DNA from: Mucilaginibacter sp. OK283
GTDB taxonomy: Bacteria; Bacteroidota; Bacteroidia; Sphingobacteriales; Sphingobacteriaceae
DNA: 64,000 bases
Reading direction: 5' to 3'
Assembly (NCBI RefSeq): GCF_900110415.1
Contig: NZ_FODR01000010.1
Span: 202,564 to 266,563, forward strand
In this document: one piece after another, positions 1-7,821 of the stretch
Position numbering within the stretch: position 1 is the stretch's first letter
Layout of the letters: each line of letters begins with the position of its first letter
Notes under the pieces: generated by a model
What the model saw: only the letters and a program-made list of their open reading frames with translations
What the model was told of the DNA's origin: nothing
Database searches by the model: none
Position numbers and translations under genes: made by a program

Positions 1-72
1 AGTGACACTATAAACAAACTTAACCAATTTAGTTTATCATTTTAAAAGCCCTTTAATTTTAGTCGTCAAGCA

Positions 73-107
73 CTTTAACCTTTCGCCTTTAACCTTTCCC
101 CTTATCT
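73..107. repeat. Heptamer-periodic repeat arm upstream of gpsA
   Basis: Five consecutive 7-nt units can be read: CTTTAAC, CTTTCGC, CTTTAAC, CTTTCCC, CTTATCT. Only one arm is visible; a partner arm may lie before the window. It belongs to the same class as the other heptamer loci listed here. The rest of bases 1-176 is A/T-rich and shows no gene. Confidence 0.7.
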
Positions 108-176
108 GAATAAAAATTCCTTAATTTGCTTTGTCAATTAAAACTTAAACCTGGCATTACTACTTTAATTTATTAA

Positions 177-1178
177 ATGTATAACAAAAAGATAACCGTT
201 GTTGGCGGAGGAAGCTGGGCTACAGCCAATGTAAAAATGTTGGCTGATAATACTACCGAAAAGGAAATTTTTTGGTGGATGCGTAATACGCAGGCGGTTG
301 AGCACCTAAACAAATTTGGGCATAATCCCCATTATTTAAGCTCGGTAGAAATAAAGCTGCCTAAACAAAATATATCAACAGATTTAAAATCATTGATACA
401 AGTGGCTGATATTGTGTTGCTAAATGTGCCGGCTGCTTTTTTAAAAGAAGCACTAACTGGCATTACGCCTGCAGATTTGGCTGGCAAAAAAGTTGTATCG
501 GCTATAAAGGGTATTGTGCCCGATGAAAATTTAATTATCGGCGAGTTTTTACACCAAAAATATGGTATTCCGTTTGAAGATTTTATTGTAATAAGCGGAC
601 CTTGCCATGCCGAAGAAGTTGCATTAGAGAAACTCTCTTACCTTACCATTGCATCCGGTGATGCTGCTTTGGCTACGGAGTTTGCGGGAATGATTAATAC
701 CCGTTACATAAAAACCAATGTATCTGATGATATTTATGGCACCGAGTGGGGCGCTGTATTAAAAAATGTGTATGCCATTGCGGGTGGTATTTGCCATGGA
801 GTAGGGTATGGCGATAATTTCCAGTCGGTGCTCATTTCAAACGCGATACGCGAGTTGGAAAGGTTTGTTGATGCAGTGCACCCTATTAACCGGGACATTA
901 AAGAATCGGCTTATCTGGGCGATTTGCTGGTTACCGCTTACTCGCAGTTTAGCCGTAACCGTACTTTTGGCAATATGATAGGGAAGGGGTATACCGTTAC
1001 ATCGGCCCAGCTGGAAATGAATATGATAGCCGAAGGATATTATGCAGTAAATTGCCTACAGCAGGTTAACAAACAGTACAAGGTAAACATGCCCATTTGC
1101 GATGCTGTTTATGCTATTTTATATCAAAAACACTCACCGGTGGTTGAAATGAGGCTTTTGGCCGAGAAATTGAGTTAA
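177..1178 (+). CDS. gpsA: Glycerol-3-phosphate dehydrogenase [NAD(P)+]
   Basis: Cytosolic enzyme that reduces dihydroxyacetone phosphate to sn-glycerol 3-phosphate, the backbone for phospholipid synthesis. The 333-aa length is normal for GpsA. The N-terminus carries the Rossmann nucleotide loop as VVGGGSWAT, a GGGSWA variant of the usual GxGxxG. The central EWGAVLKNVYAIAGG segment contains the catalytic lysine, and SRNRTFG matches the conserved substrate/NAD-binding arginine-asparagine region. The ATG at 177 lies directly before the Rossmann strand, so this start is well supported. The next gene on the same strand begins 34 nt downstream but looks functionally unrelated. The identification rests on family motifs and overall length and is firm. 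Confidence 0.93.
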   Translation: MYNKKITVVGGGSWATANVKMLADNTTEKEIFWWMRNTQAVEHLNKFGHNPHYLSSVEIKLPKQNISTDLKSLIQVADIVLLNVPAAFLKEALTGITPADLAGKKVVSAIKGIVPDENLIIGEFLHQKYGIPFEDFIVISGPCHAEEVALEKLSYLTIASGDAALATEFAGMINTRYIKTNVSDDIYGTEWGAVLKNVYAIAGGICHGVGYGDNFQSVLISNAIRELERFVDAVHPINRDIKESAYLGDLLVTAYSQFSRNRTFGNMIGKGYTVTSAQLEMNMIAEGYYAVNCLQQVNKQYKVNMPICDAVYAILYQKHSPVVEMRLLAEKLS

Positions 1179-1212
1179 ATGCTAATAGCATTAACTTAAT
1201 TTATTTACTACC

Positions 1213-1524
1213 ATGAAAAATTTATTCAAAATTGCAATGTTTGCAGCCGGTACATTTATGATATCGCCAGTATTTGCACAAACCCACAAAGACAGTACAA
1301 TTGGACATAAAATTTCAAGAACGGCTAAAAAGGTAGGGCACAAAACATCACAGATTGCCGCCAACGGCGCATCGGCTGTAGTTGATAAGAAGTACGAAGG
1401 AAAGGTTGGTCCTGGTAACCATACCGTTTACATTGATGAGCATGATAAGTACTATTACATAAACAAAAAAGGACACAGGGTTTATGTAAAAAAATCTCAG
1501 CTTATTGATAAACCGGAAAAATAA
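1213..1524 (+). CDS. Small exported basic protein, function unknown
   Basis: A 103-aa protein I do not recognise. It begins with a clear Sec signal peptide (MKNLFKIAMFAAGTF, then cleavage after PVFA-Q near residue 22), so the mature product should be periplasmic or surface-exposed. The mature part is lysine- and histidine-rich, with the pattern GHKISRTAKKVGHKTSQIA suggesting a short amphipathic helix, followed by a tyrosine-rich end with YYYINKKGHRVYVKK. No cysteine or catalytic motif is seen. It lies between gpsA and a small lipoprotein gene on the same strand. It is probably a real gene, because signal peptide and codon use fit the neighbours, but its role cannot be inferred. Confidence 0.7.
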   Translation: MKNLFKIAMFAAGTFMISPVFAQTHKDSTIGHKISRTAKKVGHKTSQIAANGASAVVDKKYEGKVGPGNHTVYIDEHDKYYYINKKGHRVYVKKSQLIDKPEK

Positions 1525-1574
1525 AAATTGTATCTTAACAGTGCAGGCTTAGGCCTGCACTTACTATGTTTGCC

Positions 1575-1907
1575 ATGAAAAAATATCCGTTAGTGGTTGT
1601 ACCCGTTGTTTATGTCCTTATATTGTTTGCATGTAATAGTAATCAGACTGCAAAAAGCGAAGTTAACAGAAAATTGATAGGCAAATGGGTTTCAAAAGAT
1701 GGTGCTACTAAACTGGAGATAACAGAAAAAGGTTTTACCACTGATGATGGACAACCGGTTACTGAAGATTATTTTGTGCAAAAAGATACCATTTTTACAT
1801 CGTACCAGGGTAGCAGGCCATATACTAAATTCCTGATAAAAAACCTGGATGATCATAAACTCACGCTCTTTTACCCGGATTCGGATTTGGTGGAGTTTGC
1901 GAGGTAG
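1575..1907 (+). CDS. Small lipoprotein, function unknown
   Basis: Translated from the ATG at 1575 (MKKYPLVVV) this is a 110-aa protein; an in-frame ATG at 1566 adds three residues that do not look like a signal-peptide start. A hydrophobic stretch ends in LILFAC, a lipobox, so the mature protein is probably lipid-anchored at the cysteine. The remainder reads like a small beta-rich domain (IGKWVSKDGATKLEITEKGF), as in many short Bacteroidota lipoproteins with a repeated strand-turn-strand layout. I do not recognise a specific family. A heptamer repeat starts 6 nt after its stop codon. Confidence 0.65.
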   Translation: MKKYPLVVVPVVYVLILFACNSNQTAKSEVNRKLIGKWVSKDGATKLEITEKGFTTDDGQPVTEDYFVQKDTIFTSYQGSRPYTKFLIKNLDDHKLTLFYPDSDLVEFAR

Positions 1908-1912
1908 GGGCT

Positions 1913-1940
1913 GTGAGTGGTGAGTAGAGAATAGCGAGTG
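1913..1940. repeat. Heptamer-periodic repeat arm after lipoprotein gene
   Basis: Units GTGAGTG, GTGAGTA, GAGAATA, GCGAGTG lie in register, beginning 6 nt after the stop at 1905-1907. No inverted partner with this word is seen before 2256. Confidence 0.65.
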
Positions 1941-2007
1941 GTTTTATTGTGAAGGTTGAGATCTTTTTTTCGTGTAGTCTCCCGTGTGCAAATCCAACTT
2001 GCAAATT

Positions 2008-2041
2008 CGCCTGTCTGGCGGGAGACGCAAAATGTTGCGTC
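2008..2041. repeat. Two adjacent short palindromes (interspersed-repeat type)
   Basis: CGCC-TGTCT-GGCG spans 2008-2020 and GACGCAA-AATG-TTGCGTC spans 2024-2041. These sit in a gene-free stretch (1908-2256) and look like an interspersed intergenic repeat rather than a coding or terminator signal, because no T-tract follows. Confidence 0.5.
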
Positions 2042-2061
2042 GCTACGGTGGGGAGGTATAT

Positions 2062-2103
2062 CAAAAAACAAAAGCCCTCATGCTGGCGGCATTGAAGGCT
2101 TTG
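2062..2103 (-). terminator. Probable intrinsic terminator for the deaD transcript
   Basis: Read on the minus strand, AAAGCC pairs with GGCTTT, with an inner ATGC/GCAT helix, and is followed by TTTTGTTTTTTG. It lies about 150 nt beyond the helicase stop codon, past the heptamer element at 2169-2251. The T-tract favours the minus strand. Confidence 0.55.
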
Positions 2104-2168
2104 TTAACAAAACTAAACTAAAACTCGCTTCCTTACCAGGGGAAGCCCATGAAAACTATCTTTTATCC

Positions 2169-2251
2169 AGTAGTAAGTATTTAGTATCAAGTATCAAGAC
2201 AGCTTCAATAAGTTAATATTATCTTGCTACTTGATACTTACTACTTGATAC
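2169..2251. repeat. Heptamer-periodic inverted-repeat element downstream of deaD
   Basis: Left arm 2169-2196: AGTAGTA, AGTATTT, AGTATCA, AGTATCA. Right arm 2224-2251: TTGCTAC, TTGATAC, TTACTAC, TTGATAC, the inverted complement of the same words. The arms are separated by 27 nt. The right arm ends 5 nt before the helicase stop codon (TTA at 2257-2259 on the plus strand). Confidence 0.8.
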
Positions 2252-2256
2252 TAAAC

Positions 2257-4101
2257 TTAGAATCTTCTTTTGCGTTCCGGGCGATCTTCGCGGGGTTTGC
2301 CGGAGAAGTCACGGAAGCCACCACTACGACGATCACCGCCGCCTGAGTTGCTTCTTTCGCCACCACGGTAACCACCACCTTCTCGGCGTTCACCACCACG
2401 GTAACCACCTTCACGACGGTCGCCGCCACGGTAACCACCACTGCTTTCACGACGGTCGCTGGTGCCTTCGCCGGATACTTCTATCCGTACGGGGCGACCT
2501 TTGTACTCGGCGTCTTTAAAGCCTGCGCTTACCTTTTCAACATCTTCGTTAGGTACTTCAAAGAATGAATAAACACCTTTAACATCTATTTTACCAACGC
2601 TGCGGCCGCTAATTTTTGATGTGTTGCAAATGTAACCTAACAAATCGCCGCGGTTAAATTCATCAACCGAACCTAAGTTTATAAATAAACGGGTGTAAGC
2701 AGAGGGGCCGCTTGAAGCACCACGTTCGCCTCGCTCACCACGGTCATCCCTATCCCTGCGGCCACCTTCTTCAACGCTTGCGTTAAGGTCTGGCGCGTTT
2801 TTGTAATAATCAAGGAAACGGTTAAATTCAATTGATGCAAAGCGTTTGATAAACTCCTCTTTGCTCATATCCTTAAACTCTTCCATAATACGCGGGATAT
2901 ATTGCTCAATTTGCTGCTCATTAACCTGTACGTTGTGTACTTTATGAACAATGGAGAATAATTGTTTCTCGCAAACATCAAACCCGGTTGGAATCTCGGC
3001 TTTAACAAAGCGCTTACCCAGGGTGCGCTCAATCTGGCGTATTTTACCTAATTCTTTGGCGTTAATAATGCTGATAGATACACCTGTTTTACCGGCACGG
3101 GCTGTACGGCCGCTACGGTGGGTGTAGTTTTCAACCTCGTCTGGTAACGAGTAGTTAATAACGTGTGTTACATCATTAACATCAATACCACGTGCAGCAA
3201 CATCAGTAGCAATTAACAATTGCAGGCTGCGCTCGCGGTAACGTTTCATTACTTTATCGCGTTGCTGTTGCGACAGGTCGCCATGTAACGAATCGGCATT
3301 GTAACCGTCTTTGATCAGGGCTTCTGCAATATCCTGCGTTTCAATTTTGGTACGACAAAATACGATACCAAAAATATCAGGATTAAAATCAACAATACGT
3401 TTAAAAGCGGCATACTTATCACGGGCACGTACAATGTAGTACTCGTGCTCAATATTGGCATTGCCGGTGTTTTTTGTGCCCATGGTAAGCTCAAATGGCT
3501 CGTGCATGTACTTTTTCGCTATACGGCGAACTTCAGTTGGCATGGTGGCCGAAAACAGCCAGGTTTTTTTCTCGTCCGGAGTGGTAGATAAGATATTATC
3601 AATGTCTTCCTGAAAGCCCATATTGAGCATTTCATCAGCTTCATCCAATACTACAAATTTTACCTTCGAAAAATCTATCGCCTTACGGTTAATGATATCA
3701 AGCATACGGCCTGGTGTGGCCACAACGATCTGTACGCCGCGTTTAATCTGGCGTAACTGATCCATAATGCTTGCTCCGCCATAAACGGCCACAACGTGAA
3801 CGTTGTCCATTTTTTTGGAGTAATTTTTAATGTCGTTCGTGATCTGTAAACAAAGTTCACGTGTTGGGCATAAAACAAGTGCCTGTGGATGATTTTCTTC
3901 AAAATCCAACAGCTCTAATAATGGTAGGCCAAAGGCAGCAGTCTTACCGGTCCCGGTTTGGGCTAATCCGACAAAATCGTTGCTGCCTGTTAACAATACC
4001 GGAATTGACTGTTCCTGGATTGGCGTTGGGTTTTCAAACCCTAACTCAGAGATGGCATTAACAATATCATGACGGATTCCCAGTTCAATAAATGGGTTCA
4101 T
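2257..4101 (-). CDS. deaD: DEAD-box ATP-dependent RNA helicase with RGG-rich tail
   Basis: ATP-dependent RNA helicase acting on structured RNA, probably in ribosome assembly, RNA decay or cold adaptation. The 614-aa protein shows the motifs in order: Q motif (FENPTPIQEQ, residues 23-32), Walker A AQTGTGKT (47-54), PTREL, TPGR, DEAD (153-156), SAT (184-186), ARGID, and HRSGRTAR. Residues about 450-560 resemble the DbpA-type RNA-binding domain (LFINLGSVDEFNRGDLLGYI). The last 60 residues are rich in GGYRGG and GGERR repeats, an unstructured RNA-binding tail. A promoter-like element lies just upstream on the minus strand. The symbol follows common usage; csdA- or rhlE-type naming would also be reasonable. 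Confidence 0.92.
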   Translation of the reverse strand: MNPFIELGIRHDIVNAISELGFENPTPIQEQSIPVLLTGSNDFVGLAQTGTGKTAAFGLPLLELLDFEENHPQALVLCPTRELCLQITNDIKNYSKKMDNVHVVAVYGGASIMDQLRQIKRGVQIVVATPGRMLDIINRKAIDFSKVKFVVLDEADEMLNMGFQEDIDNILSTTPDEKKTWLFSATMPTEVRRIAKKYMHEPFELTMGTKNTGNANIEHEYYIVRARDKYAAFKRIVDFNPDIFGIVFCRTKIETQDIAEALIKDGYNADSLHGDLSQQQRDKVMKRYRERSLQLLIATDVAARGIDVNDVTHVINYSLPDEVENYTHRSGRTARAGKTGVSISIINAKELGKIRQIERTLGKRFVKAEIPTGFDVCEKQLFSIVHKVHNVQVNEQQIEQYIPRIMEEFKDMSKEEFIKRFASIEFNRFLDYYKNAPDLNASVEEGGRRDRDDRGERGERGASSGPSAYTRLFINLGSVDEFNRGDLLGYICNTSKISGRSVGKIDVKGVYSFFEVPNEDVEKVSAGFKDAEYKGRPVRIEVSGEGTSDRRESSGGYRGGDRREGGYRGGERREGGGYRGGERSNSGGGDRRSGGFRDFSGKPREDRPERKRRF

Positions 4102-4415
4102 GAATTAAAATAACGAATTTGGCAACATCGCCAAATCGGGCGCAAAGATAGCGCTAATATTTTACAAAAGCAATAAGTATATGCAGTCAAAATCGCTTTT
4201 GAGTAATCTATTTTGATTTTGGCGGTAATAGCTTTTGAAATAGCAACTTAATTATGGATTTTGTAAATTTTACTGATCAATCCGGGAGTACCGGACGTAT
4301 TTTGGATTGGATTAAAAACAGGTGTTATCGCTTTTTTTTGCCTTTTGTAGCAAAGCTATCCAAGCACAGGTTTTTAATTTGCACTATTACTTGTTAAAAC
4401 TTTGCTTATATAATA
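4102..4415. other. Gene-free interval between deaD and the DUF4293 gene
   Basis: This 314-nt stretch is A/T-rich. It holds the deaD promoter candidate near its left edge and a small hairpin (TCCGG-GAGTA-CCGGA, 4281-4295) with no T-tract. I see no ORF worth calling and no heptamer repeat. Confidence 0.5.
4143..4173 (-). promoter_or_regulatory. Bacteroidota-type promoter for deaD
   Basis: On the minus strand, TTG (plus 4171-4173) is followed after 20 nt by TATCTTTG (plus 4143-4150), matching the Bacteroidota sigma-factor consensus TTG-N19-21-TAnnTTTG. Transcription would start roughly 35 nt before the ATG. Confidence 0.6.
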
Positions 4416-4886
4416 CTATCTTAACCTATCGGCAGATTTGATTAGCTTTTCATCATTTTTGATACCCTTGGTGGCCAATAGCAGCATAATAATGCTTATT
4501 GATGTTAGGAACAAACCAATTCCCATTGTATGCGTATCTAATTGAACGCCTTCGCCTACCGCTTTTTTTACAGTTTGCGCCATCCAGAAACTGTAGCCAA
4601 ACAATACCAATATAGCGCCATAGCAAAAAGCCAGTTGCTGCTTGCGGTTTTTGAAAAGGAAAATTATAACAAGTGGTATAAGCGCCACTACAGCCGTTAT
4701 GGCCGTAAGCGCCGTAAAAGATTCGATATGTTTTTGCGCGCCGTTAACATCCTGAAAAATGCCGGTGACGGTAATAGTTACAGGGACATTATTTACGTAA
4801 ACGTTATGGGCCAGCGGGAAAAAGTAAAGGGCAAACAAAACCAGGCTGGCTGCAAGCAGGTAAATGCTTTGTATTCGTTGTAGCAT
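4416..4886 (-). CDS. DUF4293 family membrane protein
   Basis: A 156-aa integral inner-membrane protein with four hydrophobic segments. It opens with MLQRIQSIYLLAASL, the hallmark start of the Bacteroidota DUF4293 family. Segments lie at roughly residues 7-25, 57-80, 87-107 and 120-140, with a periplasmic loop after the first (NNVPVTITVTG). No catalytic motif is visible. The molecular function of the family is not known to me. A TATATTTG -7-like element sits at 4906-4913 on the minus strand, without a clear -33 partner. It is monocistronic here. Confidence 0.82.
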   Translation of the reverse strand: MLQRIQSIYLLAASLVLFALYFFPLAHNVYVNNVPVTITVTGIFQDVNGAQKHIESFTALTAITAVVALIPLVIIFLFKNRKQQLAFCYGAILVLFGYSFWMAQTVKKAVGEGVQLDTHTMGIGLFLTSISIIMLLLATKGIKNDEKLIKSADRLR

Positions 4887-5017
4887 AATGTTAAAAATAT
4901 AATGGCAAATATAGTTGTTTTAGCCATTGCGTTATTGTTTTTTAATGGAGATGTAATTTGCTTTTTATGATAATTATTATAGTATCTTTAAACAGATTTT
5001 CCAATAATTATTAAGCG

Positions 5018-5551
5018 ATGACCCCAAGCCCTGATAAAAACCTATCGCCACAGGAGGTGAAGTTTGAAGATGCGCATCTTAAAAAAATTTTCCTCGAACA
5101 CTTAAACAGCATTTATTGCGGCAAGCTGCATCTTATTCATTTTTTTGAGGAGATAAAAACCCTGGCAACACTGCAATATTTAAAAAATGCCATACAGGAT
5201 TGCAGTGATGATGCTGAAAACCAGATGGTACACATTGACGGGATATTTAGCGCGATAGGCGAAGATCAATCAAAAATAAGCGTACTGGGCATGAAAGCCA
5301 TGACGCTTGAAGCCTATATAACTGCCATCCGGTCGGGCAAAACGCCTATGGAGCGAGATGTTTTTATTGTATTTTATCTGCAACTAGTTGAAGGTATCGA
5401 GGTTACATATTTTAAGGTGCTGAAGAACCTGGCGAAGGCGATAGGTTACAGTAACACTTTTTTAGATAAACCATTTAAACAGGCAGTAGAAGACAAGCTA
5501 ATGTTTGAAGGTATTTATAAAGAATACATAACCCAGCCATCTGCCGGTTAA
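5018..5551 (+). CDS. Ferritin-like DUF892 (YciE/YciF-type) protein
   Basis: A 177-aa, almost entirely helical, cytosolic protein of the DUF892 ferritin-like superfamily, which is linked to general stress in other bacteria. Visible features are the first helix with FLEHLNSIYCGKLHLIHFFE, a second helix with ENQMVHIDGIFSAIG, and a C-terminal helix with FYLQLVEGIEVTYFKVLKN. Glu and His residues lie at positions where a ferritin fold would bind metal. Some YciF metal ligands may differ, so iron binding is inferred only. Upstream, TTTG (4957-4960) and TATCTTTA (4983-4990) are one base away from a Bacteroidota promoter with 22-nt spacing. Confidence 0.8.
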   Translation: MTPSPDKNLSPQEVKFEDAHLKKIFLEHLNSIYCGKLHLIHFFEEIKTLATLQYLKNAIQDCSDDAENQMVHIDGIFSAIGEDQSKISVLGMKAMTLEAYITAIRSGKTPMERDVFIVFYLQLVEGIEVTYFKVLKNLAKAIGYSNTFLDKPFKQAVEDKLMFEGIYKEYITQPSAG

Positions 5552-5772
5552 ACAATAGCTTCCGGTAAAAAAATGAATAATATTTAGTTTGTTGATTATT
5601 AGATAAAGATAGCTGATAGTCAAATGTTCCGTGTCCTGCCTGTTCCAGGGCATTTTTGTAGAATGGTACCACCGCTGCCGCGAGTTTTTGTGGCTAATAG
5701 CTGCCTCGTACCTGCCCTTGATAAAGGTGTTTTTCGCAACATATCATTTCTTTCTCCCAGATTGATAATCAT

Positions 5773-5787
5773 CTATCAAAATGATAG
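5773..5787. promoter_or_regulatory. Palindrome upstream of kdp, possible operator
   Basis: CTATCA-AAA-TGATAG is a perfect 6-bp inverted repeat about 130 nt before the first small gene of the kdp locus. A related half-site, TTGATAGG, follows at about 5855. It could bind a regulator; the protein is unknown. Confidence 0.35.
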
Positions 5788-5875
5788 GCAATATTCATCA
5801 ATTAAATCCATTTTGTCGCTGATGTTAAATGTTAATTAACTGTAATTCAGTTATTTGATAGGTGTTGTCATTTAT

Positions 5876-5890
5876 TGGCATCTACTTGGT
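5876..5890 (+). promoter_or_regulatory. Sigma-54-like promoter remnant before kdp
   Basis: TGGCATCTACTTGGT resembles the -24/-12 consensus TGGCAC-N5-TTGC. It is one base short in spacing and has G in place of the final C, so it may not be functional. It lies about 30 nt upstream of the first small ORF, the right distance for a start site. Confidence 0.25.
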
Positions 5891-5916
5891 AAAGCTCTCT
5901 GCAAAAACATAAGAAT

Positions 5917-6009
5917 ATGGATATTTTACAGATTGCAATTTACATAGTGACTTTCGTGGTCATATTCTGGATCTTCTTCAAATCAGTTAATTACTTCGAA
6001 AAAATCTAA
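5917..6009 (+). CDS. 30-aa membrane micropeptide preceding kdpF
   Basis: ATG at 5917 to TAA at 6007-6009 encodes a 30-residue peptide, essentially one transmembrane helix (MDILQIAIYIVTFVVIFWIF) followed by a short charged tail, FKSVNYFEKI. It lies 5 nt upstream of kdpF in the same direction, and the four downstream genes are tightly packed. It resembles KdpF in size and topology but lacks the KPEKF end, so it is a distinct peptide. I infer that it is a further small subunit or assembly factor of the Kdp complex. It could also serve only as a leader peptide. Hydrophobicity, position and clean start and stop codons support it being real. Confidence 0.65.
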   Translation: MDILQIAIYIVTFVVIFWIFFKSVNYFEKI

Positions 6010-6014
6010 TCATC

Positions 6015-6092
6015 ATGATCGCATTATTCATCGTGGCAGTGGCTGTGTTTGTATACATGGTGTATGTGCTGCTTAAACCCGAAAAATTTTAA
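6015..6092 (+). CDS. kdpF: Potassium-transporting ATPase small subunit KdpF
   Basis: A 25-aa single-helix membrane peptide, MIALFIVAVAVFVYMVYVLL followed by KPEKF. The terminal Y-x-L-L-K/R-P-E-x-F motif is the KdpF hallmark. KdpF stabilises the KdpABC complex in the inner membrane by packing against KdpA/KdpB. It starts 5 nt after the preceding micropeptide and ends 11 nt before kdpA, so it is almost certainly translated in the same operon. Confidence 0.88.
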   Translation: MIALFIVAVAVFVYMVYVLLKPEKF

Positions 6093-6103
6093 ACTATTAA
6101 ACC

Positions 6104-7819
6104 ATGAACACTGAAATTTCAGGTGTAATTTTTACTTACCTGCTCACGCTGGCAATAGCCATCCCCCTGGGCCGTTACATCGCCCGCATTTTTAAGGGCG
6201 AAAAAACCTGGCTCGACTTTTTAGCCCCGTTTGAACGTTTCATTTTTCGTTTCAGCGGCATTGATGCCAAAAAGGAAATGAACTGGAAACAGCATTTATT
6301 TGCCCTGCTTACTATCAATAGCGTATGGCTTATTTATGCATTTGTTTGCTTAATGGCACAAGGCCACCTGCCACTTAACCCGGATGCAAATCCTGGCCAG
6401 TCGCCCGATACGGCTTTTAACACCGCCATCAGTTTTTTGGTAAACTGTAACTTACAGCACTACTCGGGCGAAAGCGGCGCCACTTACTTTACACAGCACT
6501 TTGTGTTTATGTTCCTGCACTTTGTATCGGCAGCTACCGGTATTGCAGCGCTGGTTGTGCTGTACAGGGCCCTGAAAGATAAAGTGACCGATAAACTGGG
6601 TAACTTTTGGGATTACTTTGTAAAAGCCATTACCCGTATATTATTGCCTATTTCATTTGTAATAGCTGTCATCTTCGCCTTTAACGGCATGACTACCAGC
6701 TATGCAGGTAAAGATACTTTCATTAGCATGCAGGGCGATACCGTTCATGTATCCCGCGGCCCGGTTGCTGCACTGGTAGCTATTAAACACTTAGGTACAA
6801 ACGGTGGTGGCTGGTTTGGTGCAAACTCTGCCCACCCTATCGAAAACCCTAACTACTTAACCAACACAGTTGAGTTGGTTGCACAGCTTATTATTCCTAT
6901 AGCGCTGGTATTTGCCCTGGGCTTTTACCTTAATAAAAAGAAATTTGCTTACGTAATTTTCGGGGTGATGACGCTGGGAATGCTCATGCTGATGATACCA
7001 ACCATTAATGCCGAACTAAACGGCAACCCGGCTATAACCCACATGGGTGTTAGCCAGCCTACCGGTGCTATGGAGGGCAAGGAAGTAAGGTTTGGACCGG
7101 CCAATTCCGCATACTGGAGCATAATGACTACTGTTACTTCAACAGGTTCGGTAAACTCCATGCATGATAGTACCATGCCTTTATCAGGTTGTATGCAATT
7201 GCTGGGTATGATGGTTAATTGCTTTTATGGCGGTGTGGGTGTTGGTTTCCTTAATTTTTACATCTTTATCATCATCGCGGTATTTATATCGGGCCTGATG
7301 GTAGGCCGTACACCGGAGTTCCTGGGCCGCAAAATTGAAGCCCGGGAAATGAAGGTAGCTTCGCTGATTGCTTTATTACACCCATTCATCATATTGGTAG
7401 GCTTAGCCGTATCATCATACGTGGTGGTACACATGCCTGGTGCCGATTGGGCAGTAAAACCGTCAACATGGTTAAATAACCCCGGTAACCACGGTTTTTC
7501 TGAAATGCTGTATGAGTATACTTCAGCAGCGGCCAACAACGGTTCGGGTTTTGAAGGGTTGGGCGATGGTAACATTTTTTGGAACGTAACTACCGGTATT
7601 GTAATGGTGCTGGGCAGGTTTTTACCAATAATTGGTCCGCTGGCTATAGCTGGTTTATTGGCCAATAAAAAATACATTCCTGAATCTGCCGGAACACTTA
7701 AAAGCGATACCTCAACTTTTGGGTTAATGATATTCGCGGTGATTGTAATTATAGCCGCCCTGTCGTTTTTTCCTGCACTGGCTTTAGGTCCAATTGCTGA
7801 ACATTTTTCACTTAGATAA
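6104..7819 (+). CDS. kdpA: Potassium-transporting ATPase subunit KdpA
   Basis: The 571-aa channel-like subunit of the high-affinity K+ pump KdpFABC, embedded in the inner membrane with about ten hydrophobic segments. It selects K+ through four pore loops. The loop GTNGGGWFGANSAHPIENP closely matches the E. coli KdpA selectivity-filter region, and a later loop contains NNGSGFEGL. Length is typical for KdpA (about 560 aa). kdpB begins 3 nt after the stop, so translation is probably coupled. Start at 6104 gives MNTEISGVIFTYLL, the expected first helix. Confidence 0.96.
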   Translation: MNTEISGVIFTYLLTLAIAIPLGRYIARIFKGEKTWLDFLAPFERFIFRFSGIDAKKEMNWKQHLFALLTINSVWLIYAFVCLMAQGHLPLNPDANPGQSPDTAFNTAISFLVNCNLQHYSGESGATYFTQHFVFMFLHFVSAATGIAALVVLYRALKDKVTDKLGNFWDYFVKAITRILLPISFVIAVIFAFNGMTTSYAGKDTFISMQGDTVHVSRGPVAALVAIKHLGTNGGGWFGANSAHPIENPNYLTNTVELVAQLIIPIALVFALGFYLNKKKFAYVIFGVMTLGMLMLMIPTINAELNGNPAITHMGVSQPTGAMEGKEVRFGPANSAYWSIMTTVTSTGSVNSMHDSTMPLSGCMQLLGMMVNCFYGGVGVGFLNFYIFIIIAVFISGLMVGRTPEFLGRKIEAREMKVASLIALLHPFIILVGLAVSSYVVVHMPGADWAVKPSTWLNNPGNHGFSEMLYEYTSAAANNGSGFEGLGDGNIFWNVTTGIVMVLGRFLPIIGPLAIAGLLANKKYIPESAGTLKSDTSTFGLMIFAVIVIIAALSFFPALALGPIAEHFSLR

Positions 7820-7821
7820 TC

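Larger units (their letters stand above)
5552..5916. other. Upstream region of the kdp locus
   Basis: A 365-nt stretch without a convincing gene. Bases 5593-5620 show weak 7-nt periodicity (TGATTAT, TAGATAA, AGATAGC, TGATAGT). A perfect palindrome lies at 5773-5787 and a -24/-12-like sequence at 5876-5890. I looked for a recognisable riboswitch and found none. Confidence 0.5.

Noticed and set aside
1861..2216. Short overlapping ORFs between the lipoprotein gene and deaD
   Set aside because: They are built from palindromic and heptamer repeats and have no recognisable protein features.
5552..5916. A c-di-AMP or other riboswitch upstream of kdp
   Set aside because: I could not recognise conserved riboswitch core sequences; only a palindrome and weak promoter-like sites are seen.
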